Shown here: piece after piece, positions 18,516 through 26,868 of the stretch
Position numbering within the stretch: position 1 is the first letter of the stretch
How the letters are laid out: every line of letters starts with the position of its first letter
Translations under genes and position numbers: made by a program
The notes under the pieces: model-generated
The model's input: the letters and a program-made list of their open reading frames with translations, nothing else
Database searches by the model: none
Told to the model about the DNA's origin: nothing
Origin: Bradyrhizobium quebecense
GTDB taxonomy: Bacteria; Pseudomonadota; Alphaproteobacteria; Rhizobiales; Xanthobacteraceae
DNA: 64,000 nt
Assembly (NCBI RefSeq): GCF_013373795.3
Contig: NZ_CP088022.1
Coordinates: 3,038,001-3,102,000, forward strand
Reading direction: 5' to 3'

Positions 18516-19538
18516 TCAACCGCTCTTCTTGTAATTTATGAGCCATTCTTGTGACTTCTCTTTGATCCAAGTCATTGCATCAGCCTCACTTTCGAAGCCG
18601 AAAACGGTATCGATCTCGCCGCCGCGCCATACGACGCTCACAGAACACCCCTTCCCGATGGCGTATCGACGCACGACGAATTGATACTCCGGCTTGAAGT
18701 TCGCCAGCTCCCACTGTTCCAGCATGGCAACAAGGTCGCCCATCTCCCAAAGCTTGTCGGTGACGCCAGCGGCCATCGCAGGCGTCACCTTGAGCGTCTG
18801 ATGGATGCGCACAAAGTTGTAGTACATTGTATGCAGAGCAATCGCCGCAGCGTGGTTCTCGACCTTCTTTGAGAACGCATTGGTGAGCCGGGTGAACCGG
18901 CGCATGTGCATCCGCATGGTGAGGTTGCTGCGCTCAGCATAGGACGTGCTGATGTGCTTCCATTCCGGGTTGCCGCTCTTGGGCTCTTTGCGAGCGCCAA
19001 TGCACTTGGCCGGGCTGTAACGGACTTCCGCCTCCGGGGCAGCGCCGTACAGCTTGATGAGCATGGCGTAGTCCACCTCTCCGGCAAACGCTGCATCAAC
19101 CGCCTGCAAATACGGCGCATGCCCGTCGCTAGTGATCTGGACGCGATTGGCCAGCCTGCTTTCGAGATCGTGGGTGAACGTCATAGCCGCGTCCAGATCG
19201 CGAGCGCCGAGCAGCCAGCTCACAATCAGCTTTGTGTCGGCGTCGATGGCGGTCCACGTCCAGACGTCGCCAGCGCTCGCTGGAGCGGCCTTAGCGCCCT
19301 TCACGTTCGCGGCCTTGGCGTAAACGAAGCTCCAGATTTCGTCCATCTGGACGCGTTTGCACGTCAGGTTCCGAAGCGTCTTGTCCTGATAGGCCGCGCA
19401 GGCGTGGCCCGCGTCCACCAGCAGCTTTGCCACGGTGTTCTTGCTGGCCCCGATCAGGCGGGTAATGGCGCGGATCGACTGCCCTTCGCAGAGGAGGTGC
19501 AGGATTTGGGCGCGGGTCTTTCGGTCCAGCTTGTTCAT
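18516..19538 (-). CDS. IS1-family transposase
   Basis: 340 residues from ATG 19538 (MNKLDRKTRAQ); ATG 19577 would add 13. An N-terminal helix-turn-helix (about residues 5-45, AQILHLLCEGQSIRAITRLI) precedes a DDE catalytic domain: QMDEIWSFV (first Asp), SDGHAPY (second Asp), YAERSNLTMRMHMRRFTRLT (Glu). A C-terminal module of about 50 residues (SVVWRGGEIDTVFGFESEAD) follows the catalytic domain and is not part of classical E. coli IS1 InsB. It is a single continuous frame, so no InsA/InsB frameshift is needed. It appears intact and is the only transposase in the element. Confidence 0.88.
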   Translation of the reverse strand: MNKLDRKTRAQILHLLCEGQSIRAITRLIGASKNTVAKLLVDAGHACAAYQDKTLRNLTCKRVQMDEIWSFVYAKAANVKGAKAAPASAGDVWTWTAIDADTKLIVSWLLGARDLDAAMTFTHDLESRLANRVQITSDGHAPYLQAVDAAFAGEVDYAMLIKLYGAAPEAEVRYSPAKCIGARKEPKSGNPEWKHISTSYAERSNLTMRMHMRRFTRLTNAFSKKVENHAAAIALHTMYYNFVRIHQTLKVTPAMAAGVTDKLWEMGDLVAMLEQWELANFKPEYQFVVRRYAIGKGCSVSVVWRGGEIDTVFGFESEADAMTWIKEKSQEWLINYKKSG

Positions 19539-19700
19539 GGCTGGAGTATCTGACCCTTTTTGCTTAGCGTCAAGCATATTCGTTTATTTCGATCATAAGT
19601 TGTCGGCTACGCCATTTTCGTGTCTCCTTCGTCACACTGAGTCAAAATGACGCAGCGTGATATATAGCAAATTCATAATATTGCAAAAAAGTCATACGGA
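19539..19700. promoter_or_regulatory. Divergent AT-rich intergenic region inside the element
   Basis: 162 bp between the transposase (leftward) and the RelE-like gene (rightward). It contains GATATATAGC and CATAATATTGC, plausible -10 regions for the rightward gene. The CTGACCC heptamer of the terminal repeats recurs at 19550-19556 and at 18508-18514, flanking the transposase gene as direct copies. Confidence 0.4.
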
Positions 19701-20072
19701 ATGTGGCAATACTGGTGGTATAGTGATCCAAATGGACCCGACCCATGGCGAGCTTGGTACGACAGTCAAAACTCTGCTGTTCAAGGTCGCCACGACAACG
19801 TTTTTCGCTTCTTGGAGGCTCGCGAAAGCTGGGTTGGAGCGCACACGAAAAAGATCGACGATTTTGTTGAGATAATATTGTCTACTCGAGTGGAGCATCG
19901 ACTGCTTGGTTGTTACTGGCCTCCGCAAAAATGCTGCTTCACTTTTGTTTTGCCATGCACGCACAAGGGTAAGGTTTATGACCCGAAGAATGCGTTCGAA
20001 ACCGCCGGAATCCGAATAAGAGAACTAAAGAACGGCTCAAGATGGATGAGACGCTGTGTCAGACCTGAGTAA
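19701..20072 (+). CDS. Probable RelE/HigB (Gp49-like) toxin
   Basis: 123 residues. The pattern FRFLEARESW, then EIILSTRVEHRLLGCYWP, CFTFVLPCTHKGKVYDPKNAFETA and a terminal RIRELKN matches phage Gp49-like/HigB toxins: an R/H-x-L-G strand, a hydrophobic strand, then a helix after K-G-x-x-x-x-P-K. The N-terminus is unusually tryptophan-rich. The downstream XRE gene overlaps its end by 17 bp, the normal toxin-first higBA order. Activity is not shown by sequence alone. Confidence 0.65.
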   Translation: MWQYWWYSDPNGPDPWRAWYDSQNSAVQGRHDNVFRFLEARESWVGAHTKKIDDFVEIILSTRVEHRLLGCYWPPQKCCFTFVLPCTHKGKVYDPKNAFETAGIRIRELKNGSRWMRRCVRPE

Positions 20073-20598
20073 GATCAAAAAATTCTTAGACGACGACTAT
20101 CGAGCTTCGTATTTGGATTCCCACGTCAAGGGGAGCGTCGCCTATCAGATCCAAGCATTGCGCGAAGAATTGGGGTTAAATCAAACGGCATTCGGAGCGC
20201 TGGTCGGCATGCCGCAATCCGTTATCTCCCGGCTCGAAAATGCCGAGGGCGGCAGCGTTAATGTCAACACGCTGCTAAAGATCGCTCACGGACTCAAGAT
20301 TGGCTTAGCCATTAAGTTCTGCGGCTTCGATTCAATCTTGGCCGAAGATGTGACGCCAGTCGGCCTCTCTGTCGAAAACATACAATCGACCATCGATCGA
20401 TTAGCTCTGGCGAAGCCGCTTGCCCCACAGAGTACCGTAGTTGTCGTCACAGCGACTAAATATCCAGCTCTAGAAAGTAACCGAACATGGCAGACCAGCT
20501 CCCTTCCCAACCAGCCATCAGCGTCAATACAGCGGTTTCCAGGGTCAGGGACCCCCAGTTCAGGGACGTTTATGCTAACGCAAGTTACACCGGCCTAA
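20056..20598 (+). CDS. XRE-family regulator, probable antitoxin
   Basis: 180 residues from a GTG start. The HTH is LREELGLNQTAFGALVGMPQ followed by SVISRLENAEGGSVNVNTLLKIA (about residues 35-80), typical of HigA/XRE antitoxins. A second part (about residues 85-140) lacks recognised motifs. The last 35 residues overlap the next gene in another frame for 112 bp and look low-complexity, so the C-terminus may be a frameshifted or run-on tail. It overlaps the upstream toxin-like gene by 17 bp. Confidence 0.7.
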   Translation: MSDLSKIKKFLDDDYRASYLDSHVKGSVAYQIQALREELGLNQTAFGALVGMPQSVISRLENAEGGSVNVNTLLKIAHGLKIGLAIKFCGFDSILAEDVTPVGLSVENIQSTIDRLALAKPLAPQSTVVVVTATKYPALESNRTWQTSSLPNQPSASIQRFPGSGTPSSGTFMLTQVTPA

Positions 20599-20945
20599 GC
20601 CCCTTCGATTTGACCCTAACATTTTCTAAGAATACCGATTTCTCGGGTCAAATGGTGCAGGTTGATCAGGTTTCGGTAGTGGTTTCGCCCCAGCATTTTA
20701 AAGCGCTGGTCAAGTCGCTTTCGGAAACCTTGGTTGCCTATGAGAAGGTTTTTGGCGAGCTAAAGATACCTGATTCAGAGACTACGCCAGCGCTGAACGC
20801 CGAGCAGTTGGAAGCCACGATCCAATCAACGAGGGCAGCGCAGAGAGCGGCAGCCGCTACTGGTGAACCTACGGCTTCTCCCGCCAACGAGAAGAAGCCG
20901 CCCGCGAAGCAATCTCGCGGCGCTCGGAAGGTGAAAGTGACTTAG
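20487..20945 (+). CDS. DUF3467 protein (cargo)
   Basis: 152 residues. VYANASYTGLSPFDLTLTFS, then VSVVVSPQHFKALVKSLSET and VAYEKVFGELKIP, is the DUF3467 pattern: a small alpha/beta protein with Y-A-N near the start and Y-E-x-x-F-G at the end. The last 45 residues are Ala/Lys-rich and basic (PPAKQSRGARKVKVT). Start ATG 20487 lies inside the end of the XRE frame. The 3' end overlaps the converging 20869-21099 gene by 77 bp. Function unknown. Confidence 0.7.
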   Translation: MADQLPSQPAISVNTAVSRVRDPQFRDVYANASYTGLSPFDLTLTFSKNTDFSGQMVQVDQVSVVVSPQHFKALVKSLSETLVAYEKVFGELKIPDSETTPALNAEQLEATIQSTRAAQRAAAATGEPTASPANEKKPPAKQSRGARKVKVT

Positions 20946-21099
20946 CCCGCGCCTTCCCGCCCTTCCTACCCAACTCCACCGCAGCCGGGTCTTTGCCCTC
21001 TTCCTCTGGCGTAGGATCGCGGTCGGGCGTTTCGCCAGTGGCGATATCAATGATCCGCTTGGCGAGCTGGTTGGGGTCTCTAGGGCGTTTGGGGGTCAT
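20869..21099 (-). CDS. Small basic KGG-motif protein (cargo)
   Basis: 76 residues from ATG 21099 (MTPKRPRDPNQLAKRIIDIA); the frame opens at 21123. VELGRKGGKARAKSLSPSER and REIASRAASSRW resemble the KGG/histone H1-like tail found in small proteins often borne on mobile elements of Rhizobiales. A nucleic-acid-binding role is plausible but not shown. It overlaps the upstream gene by 4 bp (ATGA), so both are probably co-translated. Confidence 0.6.
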   Translation of the reverse strand: MTPKRPRDPNQLAKRIIDIATGETPDRDPTPEEEGKDPAAVELGRKGGKARAKSLSPSERREIASRAASSRWREKP

Positions 21100-21314
21100 T
21101 GGATTGCCGACCGTTCTGAGCAAGTGCAGGTGATGTCGACGCTACCAGCGCGGCTCTCGCGATTAACGATCTTGAACCCATCTGGCAGCAAATCGACTGT
21201 GGCCCGATAATCACGCTGGATAAGCGGACCCGGTTCGTCCGACATCTGCGCCATGCCCACCTTCCCGCAGTCGGGACACTTCAATTTCTGGGACCATTCA
21301 TCGCGCGTTGCCAT
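21096..21314 (-). CDS. Small zinc-ribbon-like cargo protein
   Basis: 72 residues from ATG 21314 (MATRDEWSQKLKCPDCGKVG); ATG 21338 would add 8. It has one CPDC knuckle near residue 13 and C-T-C near the end (VDITCTCSE), together enough for a single zinc ribbon. No family is recognised. It is the first gene of a two-gene leftward unit with the KGG protein, 57 bp inside the right end of the element. Confidence 0.55.
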   Translation of the reverse strand: MATRDEWSQKLKCPDCGKVGMAQMSDEPGPLIQRDYRATVDLLPDGFKIVNRESRAGSVDITCTCSERSAIQ

Positions 21315-21370
21315 GTCCCGAATATGCGCCGTTGACAATCAACATTCCAGCCCCGGAACCTTGCCACAAT

Positions 21371-21395
21371 CAAACTGACCCACTACCCAAGCGAG
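21371..21395. repeat. Right inverted repeat and right target-site duplication
   Basis: 21371-21387 is the exact reverse complement of 17838-17854. CAAGCGAG at 21388-21395 repeats 17830-17837. Confidence 0.9.
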
Positions 21396-21450
21396 CCCGG
21401 GAATGCCCGCGCCGCCTTCACGGCCGATGGTTAATCCGCCAGGCCAACAA

Positions 21451-21478
21451 AAAACCCCGGGCCGAAGCCCGGGGTTTT
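21451..21478 (-). terminator. Rho-independent terminator of the outer membrane protein gene
   Basis: A 12-base arm AAAACCCCGGGC, loop CGAA, and the complementary arm. On the minus strand it is followed by a T-run, 27 bp past the stop of the 21505-22230 gene. A-tracts on the other arm make it potentially bidirectional. Confidence 0.9.
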
Positions 21479-21504
21479 CGATGCCGCTTGGATTAAGCGA
21501 GCGA

Positions 21505-22230
21505 TCAGTAACGCGCGATGATCGGGCCACCGAACTTGTAGTTCAGACGGCCGAGAACCATGTCGGTGTCGCCACCGGTGTGGAAGCCGGTCACGCCGAC
21601 GCCAGCCGGGGTCACGAAGGTCGCACCGTGCGTGTCTTCGAAGATGTGGTTGTATTCGACGCCGAGCGACCAGCCCTGAGCGAAGGCGAATTCGAGGCCA
21701 ACGCCGACCGTCGGGCTCCAACGGGTGTCGAAGCCGGTCGAGGACGCCAGCGCGCCGCCGGGTGCCAGGAACTGATAGTTGCGATCGGTGACCGCAGCGC
21801 CGCCCTTGGCGTACAGCAGGACATTGTTCCAGGCGTAGCCGATCTGACCGGTGAACAGGCCGAACGCATCGGTCTTCGAGCGAACGGTGCCGCCCGGGAC
21901 CAGCAGGTTGCCGGAGAAGTCAGCCCAGTTGCCCTGAGCTTCCAGACCCCAGACCCAGCCGCCGGTCTGCCAGCGGTAGCCGACCTGGCCACCGACGGTG
22001 CCGCCGTTGGCATCGTAGCTGCCGGCCTGGCCGAAACCGTCGACCGAACGGTTGTCGTGGCTCTGGCCCCAACCACCGTTGATACCGATGTAGAAGCCGG
22101 TCCAATCATACACAGCGGCAACCATGGGCGGCGGAGCCTTCGTGTAAGGGCGAGCCGCGAGGTCAGCCGCAGAGGCAGCGGTCGCGCTGAGCGCGAGCAG
22201 GCTGGCGGTGACAAGCAAAATCTTTTTCAT
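21505..22230 (-). CDS. Outer membrane beta-barrel protein (Omp25/porin-family type)
   Basis: 241 residues from ATG 22230 (MKKILLVTASLLALS). Signal peptide cleaved after ATAASA, then a short proline-rich segment and an eight-stranded barrel opening with YDWTGFYIGINGGWG and closing with VLGRLNYKFGGPIIARY, the usual architecture in Rhizobiales. Many paralogues are normal in Bradyrhizobium. Single gene with its own terminator. The 22231-22524 gap upstream holds its promoter region; I see no confident -35/-10 pair. Confidence 0.9.
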   Translation of the reverse strand: MKKILLVTASLLALSATAASAADLAARPYTKAPPPMVAAVYDWTGFYIGINGGWGQSHDNRSVDGFGQAGSYDANGGTVGGQVGYRWQTGGWVWGLEAQGNWADFSGNLLVPGGTVRSKTDAFGLFTGQIGYAWNNVLLYAKGGAAVTDRNYQFLAPGGALASSTGFDTRWSPTVGVGLEFAFAQGWSLGVEYNHIFEDTHGATFVTPAGVGVTGFHTGGDTDMVLGRLNYKFGGPIIARY

Positions 22231-22524
22231 TTTCCCGTTCCAACTTTTTCTACAGGCCCCCAAGGCCGCGAGACACCGTCATAGCAGCCCCCGTCGGAAT
22301 TGCTGTAACTTCGCTGCAACAGGCAGGCCCAAACGACTTCGCTCAAATTTGAAGTTAATACTGCGTTACAAGCACTTCTAGGAGCTTTCGCCACATAGCT
22401 GCCGCACAATCTTCACAATTCGAAGCTGCGTGCGCGGCTGCGCGCAAGATCGTGTTGACCGGAACCGGCTTGTCCGATTTGGATCGTCGCCGAGATCGAA
22501 TCTTCGCAGCGATAAGGAATGCAC

Positions 22525-22821
22525 ATGCGGACGATGATTCTTGCTGCTGCGGCGTCGGTGGTCGCGCTCGCCACGTTTGGCACGGCGCCCTCCCATGCCG
22601 TCGGCGTGCGTTACCCGTTCTGCATCCAGGGCGACCGCTACCCAGGTCTCAGCAACTGCTCCTATCCGTCCTATGAGGCGTGCCTCGCCACCGCCTCCGG
22701 CATCGGACAGAACTGCATCGCCAACCCCTATTATGCCGGCGACAACGACCCGCGCTCCTATCTGCACGTCGCCCCGCGGGACCGCCGTGAGGGCAATTTC
22801 TTCGACCTGTTCTTCCACTGA
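22525..22821 (+). CDS. DUF3551 secreted protein
   Basis: 98 residues from ATG 22525, chosen over 22519 because AAGGA ends six bases before it. Signal peptide MRTMILAAAASVVALATFG, then the DUF3551 cysteine pattern: YPFCIQG, NCSYPSYEACLATASGIGQN and CIANPYY. The paired cysteines suggest a small disulfide-stabilised periplasmic protein. A second copy follows 115 bp downstream. The family is expanded in Bradyrhizobium; role unknown. Confidence 0.85.
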   Translation: MRTMILAAAASVVALATFGTAPSHAVGVRYPFCIQGDRYPGLSNCSYPSYEACLATASGIGQNCIANPYYAGDNDPRSYLHVAPRDRREGNFFDLFFH

Positions 22822-22936
22822 GGCCCGCCCGGCGTCGCCGCCGCGGGAATGTGAGTTGATCGCTCCCGCATGCGGGGGCTGTTTGCACGGACGTTGGGCG
22901 CGAGCGTTGCCGGCGCCAGATCGATTGGAGCTTCTG

Positions 22937-23218
22937 ATGCGAAACCTGGTTCTGGCACTGTTTCCGGCGCTCCTGGCGCTGGGTGCGATCACAAGCACGC
23001 CAGCCAATGCCCAGAAATACGATTCGACCTCGCCGGTCTGCAAGACGAACTACCGATGGGGCGGCGAGGATACCGACTGCGGCTACACGTCGCTGGAGCA
23101 GTGCCGCGCCTCGGCGTCCGGCCTCGCCGCGATGTGCATCACCAATCCATATTATGCCGGGCCGCCGATTGATCGTCGGCCGAGCCAGTCTGGCAGACGG
23201 CCTCGCGCCGCTTATTGA
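22937..23218 (+). CDS. DUF3551 secreted protein, second copy
   Basis: 93 residues from ATG 22937 (MRNLVLALFPALLALGAI). Same layout as its neighbour: signal peptide ending TPANAQ, then CKTNYRWGGEDTDCGYTSLE, QCRASASGLAAM and CITNPYYAG, and a basic tail. The open frame reaches back to 22541 because of shadow coding opposite the first copy. The two genes look like a diverged tandem duplication. Confidence 0.85.
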   Translation: MRNLVLALFPALLALGAITSTPANAQKYDSTSPVCKTNYRWGGEDTDCGYTSLEQCRASASGLAAMCITNPYYAGPPIDRRPSQSGRRPRAAY

Positions 23219-23230
23219 GGGCTCAAGCCT

Positions 23231-23257
23231 TTCCGCTCCGCCTGAAGCAGAGCGGAA
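23231..23257. terminator. Inverted repeat between convergent genes
   Basis: TTCCGCTC (23231-23238) pairs with GAGCGGAA (23250-23257) around an 11-base loop, just after the second DUF3551 stop and before the lolD 3' end. T-tracts are short, so a bidirectional weak terminator or dispersed palindrome is equally likely. Confidence 0.5.
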
Positions 23258-23278
23258 AAGCCCTAGATTCACGTGCTT

Positions 23279-23326
23279 AGCGTGTGTTCTTCACACGAGC
23301 TGCGACCCACTTCGCGCGAAACGCTA
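23279..23326 (-). repeat. REP-like palindrome at the 3' end of lolD (family A, diverged copy)
   Basis: On the minus strand it starts with the lolD stop codon (TAGCGTTTCGCGCGAAGTGG) and ends GAAGAACACACGC. It aligns with the copies after fabZ and nuoN, with several substitutions. Confidence 0.65.
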
Positions 23327-24022
23327 TTCGAGCTCGACGACCTGCCCATTCGACAGCGACACCCGGCGATCCATCCGTGCGGCGAGATCCATGTTGTGGG
23401 TCGCGATCAGCATCGCGACCCGGGTCGCCTTCACGAGCTGCATCAGCGCGTTGAAGACGTGATCGGCCGTCCCCGGATCCAGATTCCCGGTCGGCTCGTC
23501 CGCAAACAGCACCCGCGGTGCGTTGGCAACCGCGCGCGCGATCGCCACACGCTGCTGTTCGCCGCCCGAGAGCTCCGCGGGACGATGGGTGATGCGGTCG
23601 CCGAGCCCGAGATAGGCCAGGATCTCGGTCGCGCGTTTCACGGTTTCGGAGCGCTTGAGGCCACGAATCATCTGCGGCAGCATGACGTTCTCGAGCGCCG
23701 AGAACTCCGGCAGCAGCCGGTGCGACTGATAGACGAAACCGATATCGGAGCGGCGAATCTGCGTGCGGTCGACGTCGGACATCTGCGAGGTCGGCGTGCC
23801 CGCGACATAGACCTCACCCTCATCGGGACTCTCCAGCAGGCCCGCGATGTGCAGCAGCGTCGACTTGCCGGATCCCGACGGCGCCACCAGCGCCACCGAT
23901 TGACCGGGCCACAGCGCCAGCTTGGCGCCGTTCAGAACCGTCAGCGTCGCTTCGCCCTGCCTGTATTCCCGCTTGATATCATGAAGATAGACGACCGGTA
24001 CGTCTTCCGCCCCCTCTGCCAT
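23324..24022 (-). CDS. lolD: LolD, lipoprotein-release ABC ATPase
   Basis: ATPase powering lipoprotein extraction from the inner membrane to LolA. 232 residues: Walker [12 protein letters not shown], signature LSGGEQQR, Walker [13 protein letters not shown], switch histidine IATHN. It starts 9 bp after the LolC/E permease gene stop and follows proS-lolC in a conserved alphaproteobacterial order. Confidence 0.95.
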   Translation of the reverse strand: MAEGAEDVPVVYLHDIKREYRQGEATLTVLNGAKLALWPGQSVALVAPSGSGKSTLLHIAGLLESPDEGEVYVAGTPTSQMSDVDRTQIRRSDIGFVYQSHRLLPEFSALENVMLPQMIRGLKRSETVKRATEILAYLGLGDRITHRPAELSGGEQQRVAIARAVANAPRVLFADEPTGNLDPGTADHVFNALMQLVKATRVAMLIATHNMDLAARMDRRVSLSNGQVVELE

Positions 24023-24031
24023 GTGCGCTCC

Positions 24032-25312
24032 CTATTCGTACCGGAGCGCTTCGACCGGATCGAGGCGCGCGGCGCGCCACGACGGGTAGAGCGTCGCAAG
24101 GAAGGACAGCGTCAGCGCCATGATCACGACGGCGAGCGTCTCGCCGAAATCGACCTCAGCCGGCAGCTTGGAGAGGAAATACAGTTCCGGCGAGAACAGC
24201 TCGGTGTTGGTGAGCCATGACAGGAACTGCCTGATCGATTCGATGTTCAGGCAGATCAGCATGCCGACCGCAAAGCCGGTCAGCGTTCCGACCACACCGA
24301 TCGAGGCGCCGGTAATCAGGAAGATCCGCATGATCGAGCCCTGCGAGGCGCCCATGGTGCGCAGGATCGCGATGTCCTGGCCCTTGTCCTTCACCAGCAT
24401 GATCAGCCCGGAGACGATGTTGAGCGCCGCGACCAGTACGATCATGGTCAGGATCAGGAACATCACGTTGCGTTCGACCTGCAGCGCGTTGAAGAACGTC
24501 GAGTTGCGCTGCCGCCAGTCGACCAGGAAGACCGGCCGGCCGGCCGCCTCCGTCACCAGCTTGCGGTAGGTGTCGATCTTGTCCGGATTGGTGGTGAACA
24601 CCTCGATCGAGGACACGTCGTTGTTGCGGTTGAAATAGGCCTGCGCCTCGGCCAGCGGCATGAACACGAAGGTCGAATCGTATTCCGACATGCCGATCTC
24701 GAACACCGCCGTGATCTTGTAGGGCTTGATGCGCGGCGTCGTGCCCATCGGCGTCACCGCGCCCTTCGGCGAAACCAGCGTGATCATGTCACCGGCATGC
24801 AGCGAGAGTTGGTCGGCAAGCCGGCGGCCGATCGCAACCCCCTGCCCCTCGTCGAAGCCTTCGAGCGTGCCCTGCTTGATGTTCTTGGCGATCGAGGTGA
24901 GGTTGTTGAGATCGTCGGCGCGAATGCCGCGGATGAAGACGCCGGCCGCGTTGAACGGCGACGAGCCGAGCCCCTGTCCGTCAACAACGGGCGCGGCCAG
25001 ACGGATGCCCTGCACCTGGCTGATGCGGTCGGCGACGTCTTTCCAGTCGGTCAGCGGCGATTCCAATGGCTGCACCAGAAGGTGGCCGTTGAGGCCGAGG
25101 ATCTTGTCGAGCAGCTCCTTGCGGAAGCCGTTCATGACGGCCATCACCACGATCAGCGTGGCAACGCCGAGCATGATGCCGAGGAACGAGAAGCCGGCGA
25201 TGACCGAAATGAACCCTTCCTTGCGGCGCGCGCGCAGATAGCGTCCGGACAGCAGCCATTCGAATGGCGCAAAAGGCGGGGTACGGACTGGCTCGTTCAT
25301 GGTCTCATCCAT
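24032..25312 (-). CDS. lolC: LolC/LolE-type lipoprotein-release permease
   Basis: 426 residues, four transmembrane helices: one near the N-terminus (FISVIAGFSFLGIMLGVATL) and three after residue 270, with a periplasmic domain of about 210 residues between (MacB-like core). RAARLDPVEALRYE at the C-terminus is the typical coupling end. Only one permease gene is present, so the complex is probably a homodimer (LolF-like) with LolD. ATG 25300 is an alternative start. It lies 72 bp downstream of proS. Confidence 0.93.
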   Translation of the reverse strand: MDETMNEPVRTPPFAPFEWLLSGRYLRARRKEGFISVIAGFSFLGIMLGVATLIVVMAVMNGFRKELLDKILGLNGHLLVQPLESPLTDWKDVADRISQVQGIRLAAPVVDGQGLGSSPFNAAGVFIRGIRADDLNNLTSIAKNIKQGTLEGFDEGQGVAIGRRLADQLSLHAGDMITLVSPKGAVTPMGTTPRIKPYKITAVFEIGMSEYDSTFVFMPLAEAQAYFNRNNDVSSIEVFTTNPDKIDTYRKLVTEAAGRPVFLVDWRQRNSTFFNALQVERNVMFLILTMIVLVAALNIVSGLIMLVKDKGQDIAILRTMGASQGSIMRIFLITGASIGVVGTLTGFAVGMLICLNIESIRQFLSWLTNTELFSPELYFLSKLPAEVDFGETLAVVIMALTLSFLATLYPSWRAARLDPVEALRYE

Positions 25313-25384
25313 CTCTCGATAATCCCATGATTCGGGTCAAATGTGGCCGGATTACCCCGCCGATAGATACGGCGTGAATAAACT

Positions 25385-26704
25385 TTAACCCGCGAGCTTC
25401 GCGACCACGTCCGCGGGGCTCATGTTCTCGCGTGAACCGTCGCTGCGGCGCTTCACTTCGACCTTGCCTTCCGCGAGCCCCTTGGGCCCAACGAGAATCT
25501 GCCAGGGGATACCGATCAGATCGGCCGCGGCGAACTTGGCGCCGGCGCGCTGATCGGTGTCGTCGTAGAGCACATCGACGCCCTTCGCCGAGAGCTCGCG
25601 ATAAAGCTGCTCGCAGGCACCGTCGACCGCGGCATCGCCCTGCTTGAGGTTGAGGATCGCGACGCGGAACGGCGCGACCGCCTCGGGCCACATGATGCCC
25701 GCGTCATCGTGACAGGCTTCGATGATCGCACCGACCAGGCGCGACACGCCGACACCGTAGGAGCCGCCATGGATCGGCACGTCGACGCCGTCGGGCCCCG
25801 CCACCATCGCCTTCATGGTGTCGGAATATTTGGTGCCGAAATAGAAGATCTGGCCGACCTCGATGCCGCGGGTGTTGAGCCGCTTTGCTTCCGGCACTTC
25901 CTGCTCGAAGCGCGCAGCCTCGTGGACGTCCTCGGTCGCCGCATAGACCGAGGTCCACTGCTTGATGATCGGCGTGAGATCACCGTCATAATCAACGTCC
26001 TCGCCCGGCACCGGCAGGTCGAGCACATCGCGGTTGATGTAGACGCCGGACTCGCCGGTCTCCGCCAGCACGATGAATTCGTGGCTGAGGTCGCCGCCGA
26101 TCGGGCCGGTCTCGGCCCGCATCGGAATCGCCTTCAGGCCCATCCGCGCAAAGGTGCGCAGATAAGCCACGAACATCTTGTTGTAGGAGCGCCGCGCGCC
26201 GGCCTCGTCGAGGTCGAATGAATAGGCATCCTTCATCAGGAATTCGCGGCCGCGCATCACGCCGAAGCGCGGACGCTGTTCGTCGCGGAACTTCCACTGG
26301 ATGTGGTAGAGGTTGAGCGGCAGGTTCTTGTAGGACTTGACGTAGGAGCGGAAGATCTCCGTGATCATTTCCTCGTTGGTCGGTCCGTACAACAGCTCGC
26401 GCTTGTGACGATCGAGGATGCGCAGCATCTCGGGGCCATAGGCGTCGTAGCGGCCGCTTTCACGCCAGAGATCGGCAAGCTGCAGCGTCGGCATCAAGAG
26501 CTCGAGCGCACCGGCACGGTCCTGCTCCTCGCGAACGATCTGCTCGATCTTCTTCAGCACCCGGAAGCCGAGCGGCAGCCAGGCATAGATGCCGGCCGCC
26601 TCCTGCCGCATCATGCCCGCGCGCAGCATCAGCCGATGCGAGACGATCTCCGCCTCTTTCGGGTTTTCTTTCAGGATGGGCAGGAAAAACCGCGACAATC
26701 GCAT
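25385..26704 (-). CDS. proS: Prolyl-tRNA synthetase (short alphaproteobacterial type)
   Basis: Charges tRNA-Pro. 439 residues, against about 570 for the E. coli enzyme: the editing domain insertion between class II motifs 2 and 3 is absent, as in other Alphaproteobacteria. The core is visible as [40 protein letters not shown] (motif 2) and [16 protein letters not shown] (motif 3), then the anticodon-binding domain. It opens the proS-lolC-lolD string. Confidence 0.96.
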   Translation of the reverse strand: MRLSRFFLPILKENPKEAEIVSHRLMLRAGMMRQEAAGIYAWLPLGFRVLKKIEQIVREEQDRAGALELLMPTLQLADLWRESGRYDAYGPEMLRILDRHKRELLYGPTNEEMITEIFRSYVKSYKNLPLNLYHIQWKFRDEQRPRFGVMRGREFLMKDAYSFDLDEAGARRSYNKMFVAYLRTFARMGLKAIPMRAETGPIGGDLSHEFIVLAETGESGVYINRDVLDLPVPGEDVDYDGDLTPIIKQWTSVYAATEDVHEAARFEQEVPEAKRLNTRGIEVGQIFYFGTKYSDTMKAMVAGPDGVDVPIHGGSYGVGVSRLVGAIIEACHDDAGIMWPEAVAPFRVAILNLKQGDAAVDGACEQLYRELSAKGVDVLYDDTDQRAGAKFAAADLIGIPWQILVGPKGLAEGKVEVKRRSDGSRENMSPADVVAKLAG

Positions 26705-26868
26705 GGCGTTACTCGGGAATCAGGAAAGCGTGGGAAGAGCAGCAGTGAAACCGGATCGGCTGTGAAAACACAAGGCCGCCAAATGACAAAGGCCCTTCAA
26801 ATCAGGCTATTTTCGGCCATTTGAGCGATTTGCGTCCCGCCGACGTGCCCGGCCCGCTGATCGTGCGT

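Larger units (their letters stand above)
17838..21387. mobile_element. Complete IS1-family element carrying passenger genes (3550 bp)
   Basis: Bounded by perfect 17-bp inverted repeats GGTAGTGGGTCAGTTTG (17838-17854 and, inverted, 21371-21387) and flanked by an 8-bp direct duplication CAAGCGAG (17830-17837 and 21388-21395). The ends fit the GGnnnTG pattern and the 8-9 bp duplication of the IS1 family. It contains one IS1-type transposase gene plus seven other reading frames, is visibly more AT-rich than the flanks, and has cargo on both strands. From memory, the ISMhu11-like branch of IS1 includes long members with passenger genes. The perfect ends and duplication suggest a recent insertion. 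Confidence 0.9.

Noticed and set aside
18508..19556. CTGACCC copies flanking the transposase as ends of a minimal IS
   Set aside because: The two copies are in direct, not inverted, orientation and no duplication flanks them; the 17838 and 21387 ends are perfect.
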